Shown here: positions 52,211 to 64,000 of the stretch, piece by piece | Position numbering within the stretch: position 1 is the stretch's first letter | Layout of the letters: every line of letters starts with the position of its first letter | Assembly: GCA_008360975.2 (NCBI GenBank) | Contig: CM039182.1 | Coordinates: forward strand, 49,798,491 to 49,862,490 | Length of the DNA: 64,000 nt | Reading direction: 5' to 3' | Origin: Lichenostomus cassidix | Taxonomy: Eukaryota; Chordata; Aves; Passeriformes; Meliphagidae | Program-made: the position numbers and the translations under genes | Notes under the pieces: generated by a model | What the model was told of the DNA's origin: nothing | Databases searched by the model: none | What the model saw: only the letters and a program-made list of their open reading frames with translations

Positions 52211-54345
52211 GAGACTAATTTTTCCTTTCTTTTCTACTGCTCTTAATTTTCAGAGCACTTAATAAATTGTTCCTTAGAATTAAATCATGCTGGTTCCACT
52301 TTAGCAATTGCAGGAGCTGGATAAACCATTTTTCTGCAGTTGTAGTAGACAATTTCCTGTACCTGTATGTTAGGCATAACCTAGGCTCTATGGTGTCTGG
52401 TGGCTGAAAAACTACTTTGGTCCAACTCTAACTGTTGCCACTTCTACTGAGGCAAAGCAGGGGAAGATGAATCCATGGCAGCAGTTAACAAGAGGGAATT
52501 TCACAGCCCTGGCATACATCCTGTCAGTTCCTAGCAATTGTTTCATGACAACAACAACTCTGTGTGGAGTTGAAGCAGGAGGAGGTGGTGTATCAGGCAG
52601 CACTTGCTCAGCAGTTGTCTGTCTTCTCTGGAGTGGAGCAAGGCAGGCAGGGGGAACAGCAGGATAAAATGGGACAAAATGGCCCATGGGCTACATCTAG
52701 ACCAAAAGCTGCAAACTAGAGTGTGCTGAGATAATCTTACAGAGGTAGATGATAAGCCCAGAAATTCATAAATGAACTAATCAGGCTAGACAAAAATAAC
52801 AAATTCTGTTGGACAATATTTTAGTCAGAAAACACAGGCTTAGGTCTTCAGCTGGTGCAAATTAGAATATTTGCATCTATCTTAGGCCTGTTAAATGAGT
52901 TGAAATGAAAGGAAGAATAAACTTTTATGAAAGCCAGCTACTAAATATTATTTATGTCCAATGGGCTTGTTTCTAACTTTTTCCATTACCTTTGCCTAGT
53001 CATTACCCTGTTTAAGACTGTCTAGAGCAGATGAGAGGTACTCTGAGTAACAAATTTTTGTGGACTGGTATGTTTGAGTTTATTATTTGAGCAACCATGC
53101 AGGAGTGGCTGTTATTCACTAAACTAACTGTGCCACATTGGCACCGCACAGACCTCTTGGGGATATGAGAATATGTGCTAAGCATTGAGGCTCTACAAAA
53201 GAATCTCATGGGTTTTAATCTCTAGGTTTCTGCAGAAATCTTTAAACCTTTCCAAGTATTGCCCTGTTCAAAATCTGACTGGATTAGTTTTGCATTCATC
53301 TAATCACCTCTCTTTTGCTACTTCAGATAGGTAAAGTAGAATATATTGGCTGGGCTTGAGAACAAACCCCAAAATAGATTCTTTGGTGTCTTGTTAATTC
53401 TTTATTATTTCTTCTTTTCACAGTTCTAATCAAATACAGCTCCTGAGATTTTATGATGTCAGCTTTACCTTACAATTCAAGTTAGACATTTGAAGAAAGT
53501 TGCTCTCATTTTTAAGAAGATCATAATTATCAGAGCACGTGGACCAGTGAACAGCCTATATAATACAGAAGAGTGACTAGAATATTCCCTGCTATAGACA
53601 CAAGAGACCATGCATTGGATCACCAGGCAAATACAGAATTTATAGAGCTATGTTTTAAATGAGATTATTCCTAAGTTTATATTTTGGGGAATAAAGAAAC
53701 TGGTAATTAGAAATTTTTATGTTTCTTTCCATAATGTAAAGAATTGCTTGGTAATAAAGATGATTGTAATACTGATGGATATTTTTATAATAAAAAATTC
53801 TTGCTGTGTCAATCAAACCAGGAAATGGGCTGTCATAGCCTTTGGCCATGACATTTTTCCACTCCTTGGTGCACAACATAGCAGATTTTATCTTTTGCAT
53901 TACTTGTTGAGATTGTCTGCCTCTTAACTGGGGACAACAGTGATGTCATGTTGATCTTCCAATAGGTGATAAAAGTCTTTCTGCATCATATGCAAAATGC
54001 ACAACCCATTAAATATCTTGCCTGGCAAATGAAGAGCATATTAATCACCTTAATGGTCATGGAGCTATAAGAAGTCATCAACTACTATCGATATAAGTAC
54101 AGTCTGGGCTCAGAATCTTATTTTACTAATCTGGCTATGACATGATGAGATGGAGTTTTATTTTATAACTGGTAGGTTTTGAGTTTAACATATTAAAAGT
54201 CAATGTCCCAATTGCTATGGCATTGCACTTTAAAAGAAACTTGAGGTAAAACATGATTTAGTACTGCTAAAGTAATGCTGATCTTGCAAAATGCATATTG
54301 CCTAAATGACTTTGTTTAAAAATGCTAAAAAATAGTGGTAATCCT

Positions 54346-54361
54346 AAAAAAAAAAAAAAAA
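54346..54361. repeat. Poly-A run (16 nt)
   Basis: Uninterrupted A run after ATCCT. Confidence 0.85.
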
Positions 54362-54791
54362 TCCCTACAGCAAGTGGTTTTTTTACTTGCCTGGTATGAA
54401 GGACTTTTGATTTTTATTTGGTTCACCTAAAGCACCTTTTTACAATTACGACAGTTATTTTAATTTTTACTCTTGTTATTATTGTTACTCTTTACTGTCA
54501 TTACTATTAGGAATCTGGCTACTTTCTTCACTGTGATAGACACAATCTGGAAGCTTCCCTAAAAGACCATTATCTTACAAATACCAATTTGAAGGTAAAG
54601 TTTATACAAGTCCTAATGTCTTTACAGAAACTGTGGATCTTGCATTAACAGTTAGATTATAAACAGTTAATTCCAGTGGATTGCTCTAGTAACCGTGTAA
54701 CCAGAAGAGTCTGATCTGTAAGCATTGTAGAAAACACTTTCTGCCTTACCAGTGAAGGTTTTCCACTTCAAAACAAAAACATAGTCTTGGC

Positions 54792-54856
54792 AGTAAAGCA
54801 AAACACACAAAGTACACAATAAAGCAAAACACACAATCTATGCAATAAAGCAAATG
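54792..54856. repeat. 26-bp minisatellite, about 2.5 units
   Basis: TAAAGCAAAACACACAA starts at 54794 and 54820, and a shortened TAAAGCAAA starts at 54846: a strict 26-bp period. Units differ by a few bases. Confidence 0.9.
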
Positions 54857-57800
54857 CGAGATGGAAGCAAATAAGAAATGTTTCTGAGACATTTATTAAT
54901 GACAACTGGTATAAATGCCAGTTTCATTATTAAATCCCTAGTAGAACACATAAGTCAAGGACAGTAATTTCTCCTGCCTCCGAGAGAAACTCAGATCTTC
55001 CTTATTTCATGGCAGAGCAAAAATAAACCAACTAAGACTTTTAGTTATCCCTGTGTATCACAGAGGAATAGCTGAGGTCAGCATGCTTTTCTTGCAGTAT
55101 ATCCTTGCCAATTCCCAGTTTGCTCAATATTGGCAAGGACATATAGACTAGATTCTCTGAGTCATTAATTTAAATTTGACTTGGATCAATCATGAATGAA
55201 TCAGACATAGACTGCATTCACACACTATTTACTTCACATGGAACACTCCTGGAGTTGACCCATAGAGTCACAAAGCCTAATTATATTTCATCATTTGGTA
55301 GAGAGAATATAATGTGCATATTTACTTGTAACCCTTTTCCCCTTCTCTGCTCCAATTTCTCATCTTTATACTTTGCAAGATTTTTGGATCAGAAAAAAGG
55401 ATTTAAATTTATATTTGCATAGGATGTTATCACAATGGAATTTCCTCCTCCTTATCATTGCAGTCATAATGAACAACAATAGAAATAAACTAACACAGAA
55501 ATGAGTTTTCTTTTTGCACTGCATGATTCTCCTCCAAATTATCATGGAGCATATGCTAAAATCTACACAATTTGCTTTTTCTCCTTTACTATGACAATTG
55601 TGCCATCTACCAGAAACAACAATATCCTCAGCTAAAATATCATGTATAAAACATGAAGCATGTAGGTTAAACTGACTTATTCCCCTGTCTTTTATCTGTG
55701 TTCTTAGTACACATCAGTATTTTATTCTTTTATCGAAGCCCTAAAACATAGTTATAAATTGCAATATAATGAGTGCTGTAGTCTAAAGACATGAAAAGCA
55801 AGGATGTGCCAATGAATTGCAGCTCTGCTGCAGTGTGGTCACAGCTCTGTGATAACTATACTAATACAGTCCTCTATTCAATTCATTTTCAATTTCCTGA
55901 AAACAGATATGTACTGTAAGTAATAAACAATTCATTTATTACCTTCTACTTGTGCAATGAACTGCTTTGAAGCCAGGAGGCTTCCTGTTGAAGTAATAAG
56001 TAGGTGTGGGTACACACACACAGGTGCATTTCTGTTCACACACCTACATTCAATACGCATAAACATATACACATGCTTTTGCCAAGAATGGTGACAATTT
56101 CAAGCTTCTGAAAATGGGAAGTCCTTTCAAGAAAAAAATCATATTTAGAGCAAAATTGTTTTTAAGGCAAATGTAACTATGAAGATACAACAGTTTAAAT
56201 AACACATACTTGACTGTAAAAAATGTAATGACATGACCCTGGTATGCCTAATTTTAGTTACAAATAGCTCAGTGATGAGAAGCCATTATTCTACCAAAAT
56301 AGGCTTGTGATTGCCCTATATAACAATTGATAGACCATAATTTGGAGTACTTAGAGGGTCCTGATTCTGTTTTTCTGCTTTTCAAGCACTGCAATTTGGG
56401 AACCATAGTTCAGGGTCTGCCAGTATTTCAGTTTATTATAAGCTTTGATTTCTCAAGTGTTTTTATTTCAGTTACAAATTTTACTCCAGAAATTCAGTAA
56501 ACAAAGCATAAACGAGAACGGAAATAAATAGTTACATACTGCCAGCATCGGTTCTTAACTCGTTCATGCACTTAGTATTCCAGGAGAGTAAGGACAGGCT
56601 GGTAGATAGTTTTAGAGGTTTTACTTTGAAAAGAGAAAAATAAGGAAAAATCCCTACATAATATTTTGCTTTCCAGACATTTTGTCATTAAATCTTTGAC
56701 ACTTCTTGAAATAGATTCTTCAGAGGAAAGGGCCATATTTGAGTAATATCTCAAACTGAAAAATGTTGGAAAACATGTTGAAGTTCTTGAAACATGTAAT
56801 TTGACATATTCAAAATGAAGAGTGTCTTTTTTATTTTAAAATAATTTTGCACTTTGAAATGTGATGTAAAATATACTATATGGATGGGACTTTACCAAGC
56901 CAAGTACTAAAACCTTTCAGCCTGCTGTTTCAAATTGAAAGTATATTTCCAAATATACTGCTCCCATCATTCTCCCTTTTCCTGAGGGAAAAATGGACTG
57001 GAGCTGTTGACTGGGGCAGTATGCAAGAAAACTGTCAAAAGAACCTTTGCAGCTTTGATAGCTGCACTGACACCTGAACTGAGAATAAGAATTTAGCCTG
57101 AAATTCAGTAGATCTGATATGGGAGCAATCTAAACTGGTTGTGCACCATTGGCTGCATCAATGCTCAGAAAGGAATTTAAACTGGAGAATGAAAAGCAGA
57201 TACAGAGAGAGACTGTATGTAGAAGACAAAAGTGTGAGAGAGAAGAAAAAAATGAGGAAAAAAAATGTTTAATCACAAGTGTGAGCACTGTTGGGGGAAG
57301 TATTTCAAACTACTTGAAAAACAGAAACTTGAGAGCTGCTCAAAGCAAGGCAATAAGGAAACAACACAGACTCCAAGGACAGGAAAGAGATGAACTACTG
57401 CAACCTCAAGTGTCAATAAAATTACTGTTTTGGGAAGCATGAAACAATATAATCAACTCATCATGTCAAGATACTTGTACTTGCATAGTGGGACTGGAAA
57501 AGATCTCTTTGTCTCTGTTTTTGATGCTTATTCTCTTTAAACACAAGGTGTTTTAACTGTTTCTTGGAAATCTGCTAAGACAGATTATATTTACCTTATA
57601 TCCAAAGACATATGGTACCATATGTATAAAAGAATGGAACCATGGCCACTGCTGCAAAAATGATATATCTTTTCATTGTTTAACTATTTCAAAATGTTAA
57701 CTATATGACATACATTTTTCTCCTAAAACTTTGCTTTGTTTAGTTAGTGCTCGTCCCCTAACTTTAGCATATTAAAAATATGTCAACAATTCCTACTGCT

Positions 57801-58919
57801 TCGTTTCCCTCTTATATGAGGGATTGGAAAGAAATGCTGAAGCAACATCTTCCCCTGGTCAAGTCTTTTTTACTGAATATTGCTGACATTGAGAGATGTG
57901 AAGCTCTTCCCTCTTTTCTGAAAGATTTGCATATAACAGGTAATGTAGGAGTGATTGATGCAGGGAAGGGGTATCCCAGATGATCCCAGTCATGACCTGT
58001 ACTTACAAAATAATAAATATGGTGTGCTGTAACAAAGAGTCCCAGTTGCACTAACCTCTGGTCAGGAATGCACACATGACCCTTTTTTCCCCACTTTACC
58101 AACAACACCAGCCAACTTAGTAGGTTACTTTTTATTCTCAGATACACATCTCTTCTTTCTAAGTCTTACTGCTATAAATACTCCTGGTCAGAAAAATAAT
58201 CCTGAACAATATAATAAAAAACCTTTGTAGAACCCAAAATTTTATCAATGTCGTTTAATGTTTGCATCTACAGTGTGTTCTCAGATATGTATAAATTACT
58301 TATGTCCTTGCAGTGATGGAACAAGTAAGCTTTACAGTGTTAATGTTTAGGCTGTAGCCTGTGTACTAATGCTCTGCTGTAGTTAGAGAAGGGGCTTCTG
58401 GATCAAGAAATAAAGCAAGCCCCATGAATCAGCATTTACACATCTGATCTGGAGAAATTTACCTGGAGTTTTGTAATTTCTGTGAATTTGTCCAACAGAA
58501 ATAAATCAATAAAGGTTGGGAAGCCTCTTATGGAATCCACAGTCACCCTGTAAAGCTTCATTAAAACACCATTTCTGAGACAGGTTCCCTGGTAGGCATC
58601 TGTGGCTCCCATTTTTGATAAAGAAGGACATGCATCCAACTCTGAAAAGCAAAGCTAAAATGACAAGTAAGGAAAACTTTTCTTTCTAAACAGATAACTT
58701 GGAAAACAGTCAAAAGTGAAAGAAAATATTCCAACTTTGGAAAAAAATACTTCTTATTCTCTTCCTTGATCACTGCATCAATTGTATGTTTCAGTGTTTC
58801 ATGGGAAGATATTTTTATTTTCTCTCAAGGGTTCAGATGTGGAGTACTGGAATAAAAACTATGCAAAGTAATTGCATACAGTGGTGTGGTATAGCCATTC
58901 TTTACATTTTACCATGTAA

Positions 58920-59000
58920 GATTATGAAATTAATATTTATTTATATATTGTAAAATGAAATATATATATTAATATATTAATGAAATTAATATTTATTTAA
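58920..59000. repeat. AT-rich stretch with a duplicated segment
   Basis: GAAATTAATATTTATTTA occurs near 58926 and again near 58981, separated by a TATATATTAATATATTAAT core. Confidence 0.65.
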
Positions 59001-59526
59001 AATAGCATCAGATGAATTAAGATCTGCTAAAAAGTCTATACTTAATTCTTAGACTTTCATAATCCCTGATTTTTAGTGGATGGCTCTTCACCTTAGAAAT
59101 CAGGGATTTGACCAAGCTATGTAAAACCCAGTTAAGAAGAATTCATCATAGATTAACTGAGCCCAACCCCAACAGATAAGAAATTTAAAGCTTCAGATCA
59201 GAAATACAGTAAACTAAGATTTAATAACTAGAGATTCTAATACTAATAACTAATACTTCAAAAGAAAACATAAAGAGCAAAGGAAAGTGAACCAATTGTG
59301 AAAGTTGTAGCCTGTATGATTTTCTCTTCCAGTCTATCAAATGCCACATCAAACCTGCCAAACAATACAATCACATTTTCAAAATACTTTTAGTGGTACT
59401 CACAATCAGCTTATTCTAATAATTTAAACAAGTTTGTGACTTTCTGTGGCTAGCACAGGTCTTTCCCATGAGAACTTCTTCTGTGTTTTATAAACAAAGG
59501 TACAGTTTGGATGTTATTAAAAACAG

Positions 59527-59705
59527 TGTCTCGAGATTTGGACAGTTCAGGCCTGGCCAATCAGGCCTGGGGGAAGGTTTCTGACTGACCAATCTGGGTG
59601 ACCTCTGAAAAGTCTATATAAGCTGAAATCAAAATAATAAAGTCCTCTTTTTCTTGTCACACTGAGAACCCGGGTCCTTTTCTCTGCTACCGGCTCAACA
59701 GCGAC
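59527..59705 (+). mobile_element. LTR-like promoter/polyA unit, boundaries uncertain
   Basis: A compact plus-strand unit holds two CCAAT boxes (59557-59561 and 59589-59593), TATATAAG at 59615-59622 and AATAAA at 59636-59641. It then has a U/T-rich segment and a GC-richer tail ending near CTCAACAGCGACA. A start at TGTCTCGAG and an end at ACA would fit the TG...CA rule. I find no target-site duplication with any reasonable choice of ends, and no primer-binding site follows. It is not related in sequence to the two LTRs above. A short solo LTR of another ERV family is the best explanation; a diverged or truncated copy is likely. Confidence 0.5.
59548..59569. repeat. CCAAT box between two copies of a palindromic 8-mer
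   Basis: CAGGCCTG at 59548-59555 and again at 59562-59569, separated by GCCAAT. Each 8-mer is its own reverse complement. It lies in the U3-like part of the LTR-like unit. Confidence 0.6.
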
Positions 59706-59953
59706 AACTTTCTCCCTAAAAATGGAAAGACTCTTAAAAGTCTTAGCTGTTTGTTTGTAAATAGTGATTTCCATCTTAATACTTTAAATGTATAATGTGT
59801 TTCCTCAAGTAGTATGATAAGTGAACATTGTTCTCTCCTATTTATATTCTATAGTGGTGTTTAATGGCAACAGGGTCAAGCAGAAATTTCCATTAAGCCT
59901 AGAAAACTTGGAAAGTAGAATTCTACTATGCTATATATAGTACATGCTATACA

Positions 59954-59987
59954 ATTAAGTATTATGCTATGACACATAATACTTAAT
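59954..59987. repeat. Perfect 13-bp inverted repeat with 8-nt loop
   Basis: ATTAAGTATTATG (59954-59966) and its exact reverse complement CATAATACTTAAT (59975-59987) flank the loop CTATGACA. The stem is AT-rich, so RNA stability would be modest. It could be a small non-autonomous element remnant, a structured intronic RNA or chance. Confidence 0.85.
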
Positions 59988-61769
59988 GGTTTATTGAGAA
60001 TTTTAAAAATGGCATGGGAATTATCCGAAAAGGGAGAAATTTCAAGATTGCTGGATGTGTATTTGTTTTACTGAGGAATACTACTGCATATGCTCTCAAA
60101 AGAGAGTTACACTATGACTGTGATACTTGATACATTCAAGGAGATATTTTTCTCAACAAATGCTAAAGAATTACTTTAACTACCCAGTGAGAAGAAATTG
60201 TGTATTATTTAGGCTTTGCCAAAATTTCGCCTGTATTCGGTTACTGCACAAGTACCAAATTCATGTATGTCTGATAAACAAAAAAGTAGATGCAATTAGA
60301 CATAATGCCATTATGTGGAAACATCATTCTTTGTCTTTCCATGTCATATACAGATGTTGAGCTAAAACTTGAAGTGTTAATGGTTGGGATAGAATGAATG
60401 CAATGCAACCCACAGAATGCCTTTTGGTTTTTCATGAGGGCTTGTGGGGCCAATATGCAGGCAATTTGAAAGTCCTTAAGTACCTATCCTGGATTTATTT
60501 ATTTAATACTATATATTTATTTATATTATTTTACACTTGTCTGTTTGGGGGACAGATGGATGGAAATTCTTTCCTTCAAGCCAGAAAGTGTTACTGGATA
60601 TATAGATTCACTGTCTCATTTAGATGTCTTAAGTGGTATTAACAGGATGCAATGGTTGTAACTTCCTTTCACTCTTCTCTTTGTGCAGTACGGTCTATCT
60701 GTGAAAAACACCTGTTTAGTGACAGCAGAGAATTAGGATGACCTTACTGGTGTTATTTGACAACAACACAATTTAAGAAATGTGCAGCTCTTTTCCTTTG
60801 CCCCTGCAATGGCTTTAATTCCATGTTTTTAGATTTTTATTTCAACAGCTGGGTTTAAATCTTGATACTTTACAAACTTTAAGGATTAACACCACCAGGC
60901 CTATAGAAGTGGAAATGAATTATGTCAATCATCTTTTCCACCAAAGAAAACCTATCTTCTAACTACAGTGCTCGACTCCTGATTTTAGAGCATGATATTC
61001 TAGCACAGTCTATGTTAGTCTGATTCTCTGGTGAGCCACTTCCTTTCATACTAAGGGACTCTTAGCATTTTTGGTCCTCACAGCACTGTCAAACATATAA
61101 AAGCTAAACCTCCATATCATGTTACAGATCAGAAGAGATAAATCAGCTACCAAAATCTGCTTGAAGTTATGAAGCTACTCAAAAAGATCTTTATAGTGAG
61201 TCACAAGTCTTGCAAAGATAGGTCACATTTAAATTATGAACTAATGCATTATTTATGTTGGAGAGATTGTAACTCAGAAATCACTGTTATAAACAAGAGA
61301 AAGGTCTAGGCAAGAGCAGAGAAATTATACTGCAATTTGCTCAGCTACGAAGATAAATTATTTCTAAGCAATATATATTATAAATAGCAGTGCTATACAA
61401 ATAAGCTGTCCCTGAATTATAGTGGAACAGGACAAAATGCTACCAATTTCTGTGAAAAACTGGGTGTAGTTTACAAGATAATGACAGTCCTCACAGACAG
61501 AAGAATACGTGGTTCCCAGTGGGCTACAAACAGCAATCAAAACCAGAGGCTCAAGTTGACAAAACTGATTCCTAGAATTCTAAAGCAAGAGTAATAAAAT
61601 AATAAAAAAATTAGGTACTATCAGCTTTAAGTTAAAAATCTACAATGTAGGAAAAGTAAGTTTATCACACAAGAGAAGGAGAAAGAATACTAGTGAATAT
61701 GTGATCTAGAAAAAGACAGAGAAAGAGAATTCTGCTGTAAAACAACATTCTTATCCCACCTGCTGCAAG

Positions 61770-63200
61770 CTTTCTTTTCTCTGGGCTGAAGGGCCAGCTC
61801 TCTCAGTCTCTCCTCATAGGATTGATGTTCCAATCCCTAAATCACACTAGTAGCACTTTTCCTGGACTCCCTCTAATTGGTTCATTTCTCTCTTTCCTGT
61901 ACTGGGGAGCCAATAATGGACACAACACTCTAGCTGTGTGTGGCCTCAGTAAGGTTGAGTAGAGGGGCAGGATCATCCTTCTGGCAAGGATTTTCCTAAT
62001 GCACCCCAGGGTACCACCGGCTTGCTTTGCCACAAGCACTCATTGCTGATTCATGGTCAGCTTGGTGTGTACCAGCATCACCAGGGCCCTTTTTGCCACG
62101 TTGCTTTCCAGCTGGTCAGCCTCCAGCTTGTACTGATGCATGGGGCAATTTACCCCAGGTTCAGGACTTTTCATTCATCTTTGTTGAACTCCATGAGGAT
62201 ACGGTCAGCCCCTTTCTCCAGCCTTCTCATGCTCCTCTTGATGACAGTAGAACATTTTGGTATGTCAGCCACTCCTCGCAGTTTTGGATCATCTGCAAAC
62301 TTGCTCAGGGTGTACTTTGTTCTAGCATCCAGGTCATTAAGGAAAACATTATACAGTATTGGCTTCAATATTGATATCTGGGGTATCAATCAAGTCACAC
62401 TAGCCACTTGCCTTACACTGGACTTTGTGCCACTGATCACAACCGTCTGGGCCCAGCCCTTCAACTGGTCTTCAACCAGCCTCACTATCCACTTACCTAA
62501 TGTACTTTTTCAGCTGCGCTGTGAGGATGACATGGGAGACCATGTCAAATGCTTTACTAAAGACAAGGTAAAGAATATTCAATGCCCCCATCCCCTTTTC
62601 CACCAAGCCAGTCACCTTATTGTAGCAAGTTTTGATTATGCATGACTTCATAAGTCCATGAGGACTACCCTCAATAAACCTTGTGTTCTTCATGTGTTTA
62701 GAAATGTTTCCTTCTCAGCAACTGAGATAAGGCTCACCAGCCTGTGTTCCCTTGAAACTCTTTTTCTTGTTTTTCTTGAAGATAGGAGGGGAATTTGCTG
62801 TCTTCCAGTCTTCTGGAACATCTCCCAGTTCCCACAACTTTTCAAAGGTGATTGATACTGACCTTGCAAAGGTATTAGCCCATTCCCTCTGCATTTGTGG
62901 GTACAACCCCATTGACTTATGTATATCTAACTTGTTGGAAGTGCTTTCTAAATTTGGTCTTCCTCCACAAGAGTAAGCCCTCCTTGTTCCAGGGCCCTGG
63001 TCCCAGGACCCTCAGACTCCTGAAGCCCAGTTGTACTGGCCAAGACTGAAGCAAAAAAGGTGTTCAGTACCTCAGCCTGATCCATGTAATTTGTCCCTCA
63101 TTTTCCTATGCCATTCAGTAGTAGACCTACATTTTCCATAGTCTTCTTTCTGCTGTTTAGGTACTTTATTGTCCTTACTGTTTATTTCCACAAGTAAATC
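61770..63200 (-). mobile_element. CR1 non-LTR retrotransposon fragment with decayed reverse transcriptase
   Basis: Read on the minus strand, successive frames give the CR1 ORF2 reverse transcriptase in order: IFEKLWELGDVPEDWK and PPIFKK (within 62912-62715), YLVFSKAFDMVSH (within 62693-62493), YNVFLNDLD and LSKFADD (within 62389-62171), then LGCI and ILPLYSTLLRPH (within 62039-61842). The catalytic F-A-D-D motif is intact at 62288-62299. The pieces lie in different frames with stops and lost bases, so the protein is dead. The N-terminal endonuclease part is missing on the right (5' truncation) and the final 3' tail is not visible on the left. It is in the same orientation as the host gene. 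The 207-codon plus-strand frame across it is antisense. Confidence 0.9.
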
Positions 63201-64000
63201 TACTTATGATTTTTAAAACTTACTAAGCCCTTTAGTTATTCTCCTCACAGGTTGGAAAAGAAATCTTTTCTTTTAAATCCTGGGAGGCACTCAAGTGAGG
63301 GTCTTCCATGCTAACAAAATTTGTGACCCTCTTGCAATGTATGGGCCTCAAGTGAGCCAGGATTCCTGCTAGATTAGAAGTATGGTACAATCATAAAAGA
63401 CTAGTATTTGAGAATCCTGGGGTTATCCAAAAGTGAAACATGAGGTCACACAGTTTCCACCGAGGCTCTCAGTGGGGTTTATTTGAATGAAAACAATGTA
63501 GCATGTACTGTCAATTTTGACTGCATAGTAAAGCCCAGGATGCATGATTACCTGCAAAGAAAACTACAGATAAAGAAACTATAAGCACAAAAAATGCTTC
63601 AGACAACTGAAATGCACATGGGGAAATAAGAATGATAGGTAAGAGTTACTGAAGTTAGGACACATAGCTTCATTATGCTCTCCTCATGAAAAAATACAGC
63701 AAGATCATTAGCAGCCAGCGGGGATAAGTATCTCAGTTTTATTACTCACAAGAAACATTCAAAATATGTGAACATATGCTTCAAAATGTCAGTGCCTCAT
63801 TCTGACCTCTTCTTGGGCTGTCATAATTTGTTACTCTTATATCCTAATACATTTTAATTTCTGCCATCTTCTGGAAACTTCTACAGCACAACACTTGCAA
63901 CAAAATCTTGAAGTGTAGATGGTGTCAAAGCATCTCACATTAACTCCCAAATATGATGTTCTAATGAAATATAAGACTGTACCCTAATTCATAGGCATGG

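Larger units (their letters stand above)
45024..64000 (-). other. CNTNAP2: CNTNAP2 intron (phase 2), at least 18,977 nt, 5' end not in the window
   Basis: The intron ends at the ctgacag acceptor just before 45023. The EGF exon begins with the last base of a codon, so the upstream exon must end two bases into a codon, probably CG or AG of Arg. I could not find such an exon, encoding the end of the second laminin-G domain, up to 64000, so it probably lies to the right. Contents: solo LTR 47410-47790, old CR1 48690-49590, TTTG-rich stretch 49640-49760, minisatellite 54792-54856, LTR-like unit 59527-59705, hairpin 59954-59987 and CR1 61770-63200. The segments 45030-47400, 47800-48680, 49770-54340, 54860-58920, 59000-59520, 59990-61760 and 63210-64000 hold nothing I can name. 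Confidence 0.75.

Noticed and set aside
57149..57442. 97-codon plus-strand frame rich in Lys, Glu and Arg
   Set aside because: The charge bias follows from a purine-rich DNA stretch; no coiled-coil heptads or homology can be seen.
58463..58641. Splice-like candidate exon on the minus strand (cttttcag acceptor, gtaaat donor, open for 59 codons, ELDACPSLSKMG...)
   Set aside because: The open frame ends in phase 0, which cannot join the EGF exon (needs two extra bases). The other frames contain stops. The protein resembles no part of Caspr2 or any family I know, so chance splice-like signals are the simpler reading.
62022..62645. 207-codon plus-strand open frame, the longest in the window
   Set aside because: It is the antisense of CR1 reverse transcriptase, whose conserved motifs are on the minus strand.

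Overview
The window is vertebrate nuclear DNA, most likely from a bird. It is AT-rich and gene-poor. It carries CR1 non-LTR retrotransposon copies of several ages, one ending in the typical ATTCTATG repeat, and solo LTRs flanked by 6-bp target-site duplications. Three short exons on the minus strand read as contactin-associated protein-like 2 (CNTNAP2/Caspr2). Bird is an inference from CR1 plus the protein resemblance; crocodilians and turtles also carry CR1.

The whole window appears to lie inside CNTNAP2, transcribed right to left. In transcript order the exons are 45023-44917 (first EGF-like module), 22498-22379 (start of the fibrinogen-like module) and 309-109 (continuation of that module). 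Each has an AG acceptor and a GT donor. Their reading phases join without a break (R|CVPN...CHN, S|IYEL...CNMT, E|DKVW...LNTP). They encode about 142 consecutive residues of the extracellular region. Everything else is intron: 22,418 nt and 22,069 nt between the exons, at least 18,977 nt upstream, and the first 108 nt of the downstream intron.

The introns hold two solo LTRs of one family (3211-3605 and 47410-47790), both on the plus strand, antisense to the gene, and each with a perfect 6-bp duplication. A third, unrelated LTR-like promoter/polyA unit lies at about 59527-59705. CR1 pieces lie at 24662-24867 (-), 40385-40740 (+) and 61770-63200 (-, with recognisable reverse transcriptase), with much older ones at about 48690-49590 (-) and about 7610-7740 (+). 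There are also simple repeats, a 26-bp minisatellite and a perfect 13-bp-stem hairpin. I see no tRNA, rRNA, CRISPR array or second protein-coding gene. Nearly all other open frames are short, lack homology and look like chance frames in AT-rich intron or antisense readings of repeats.

I found no undescribed gene system. The observations most worth a second look are the CpG-bearing antisense LTR at 47.4 kb, the odd glycine-to-arginine change in the EGF module, the in-frame skippable exons and a few AT-rich stretches that look like conserved non-coding elements.
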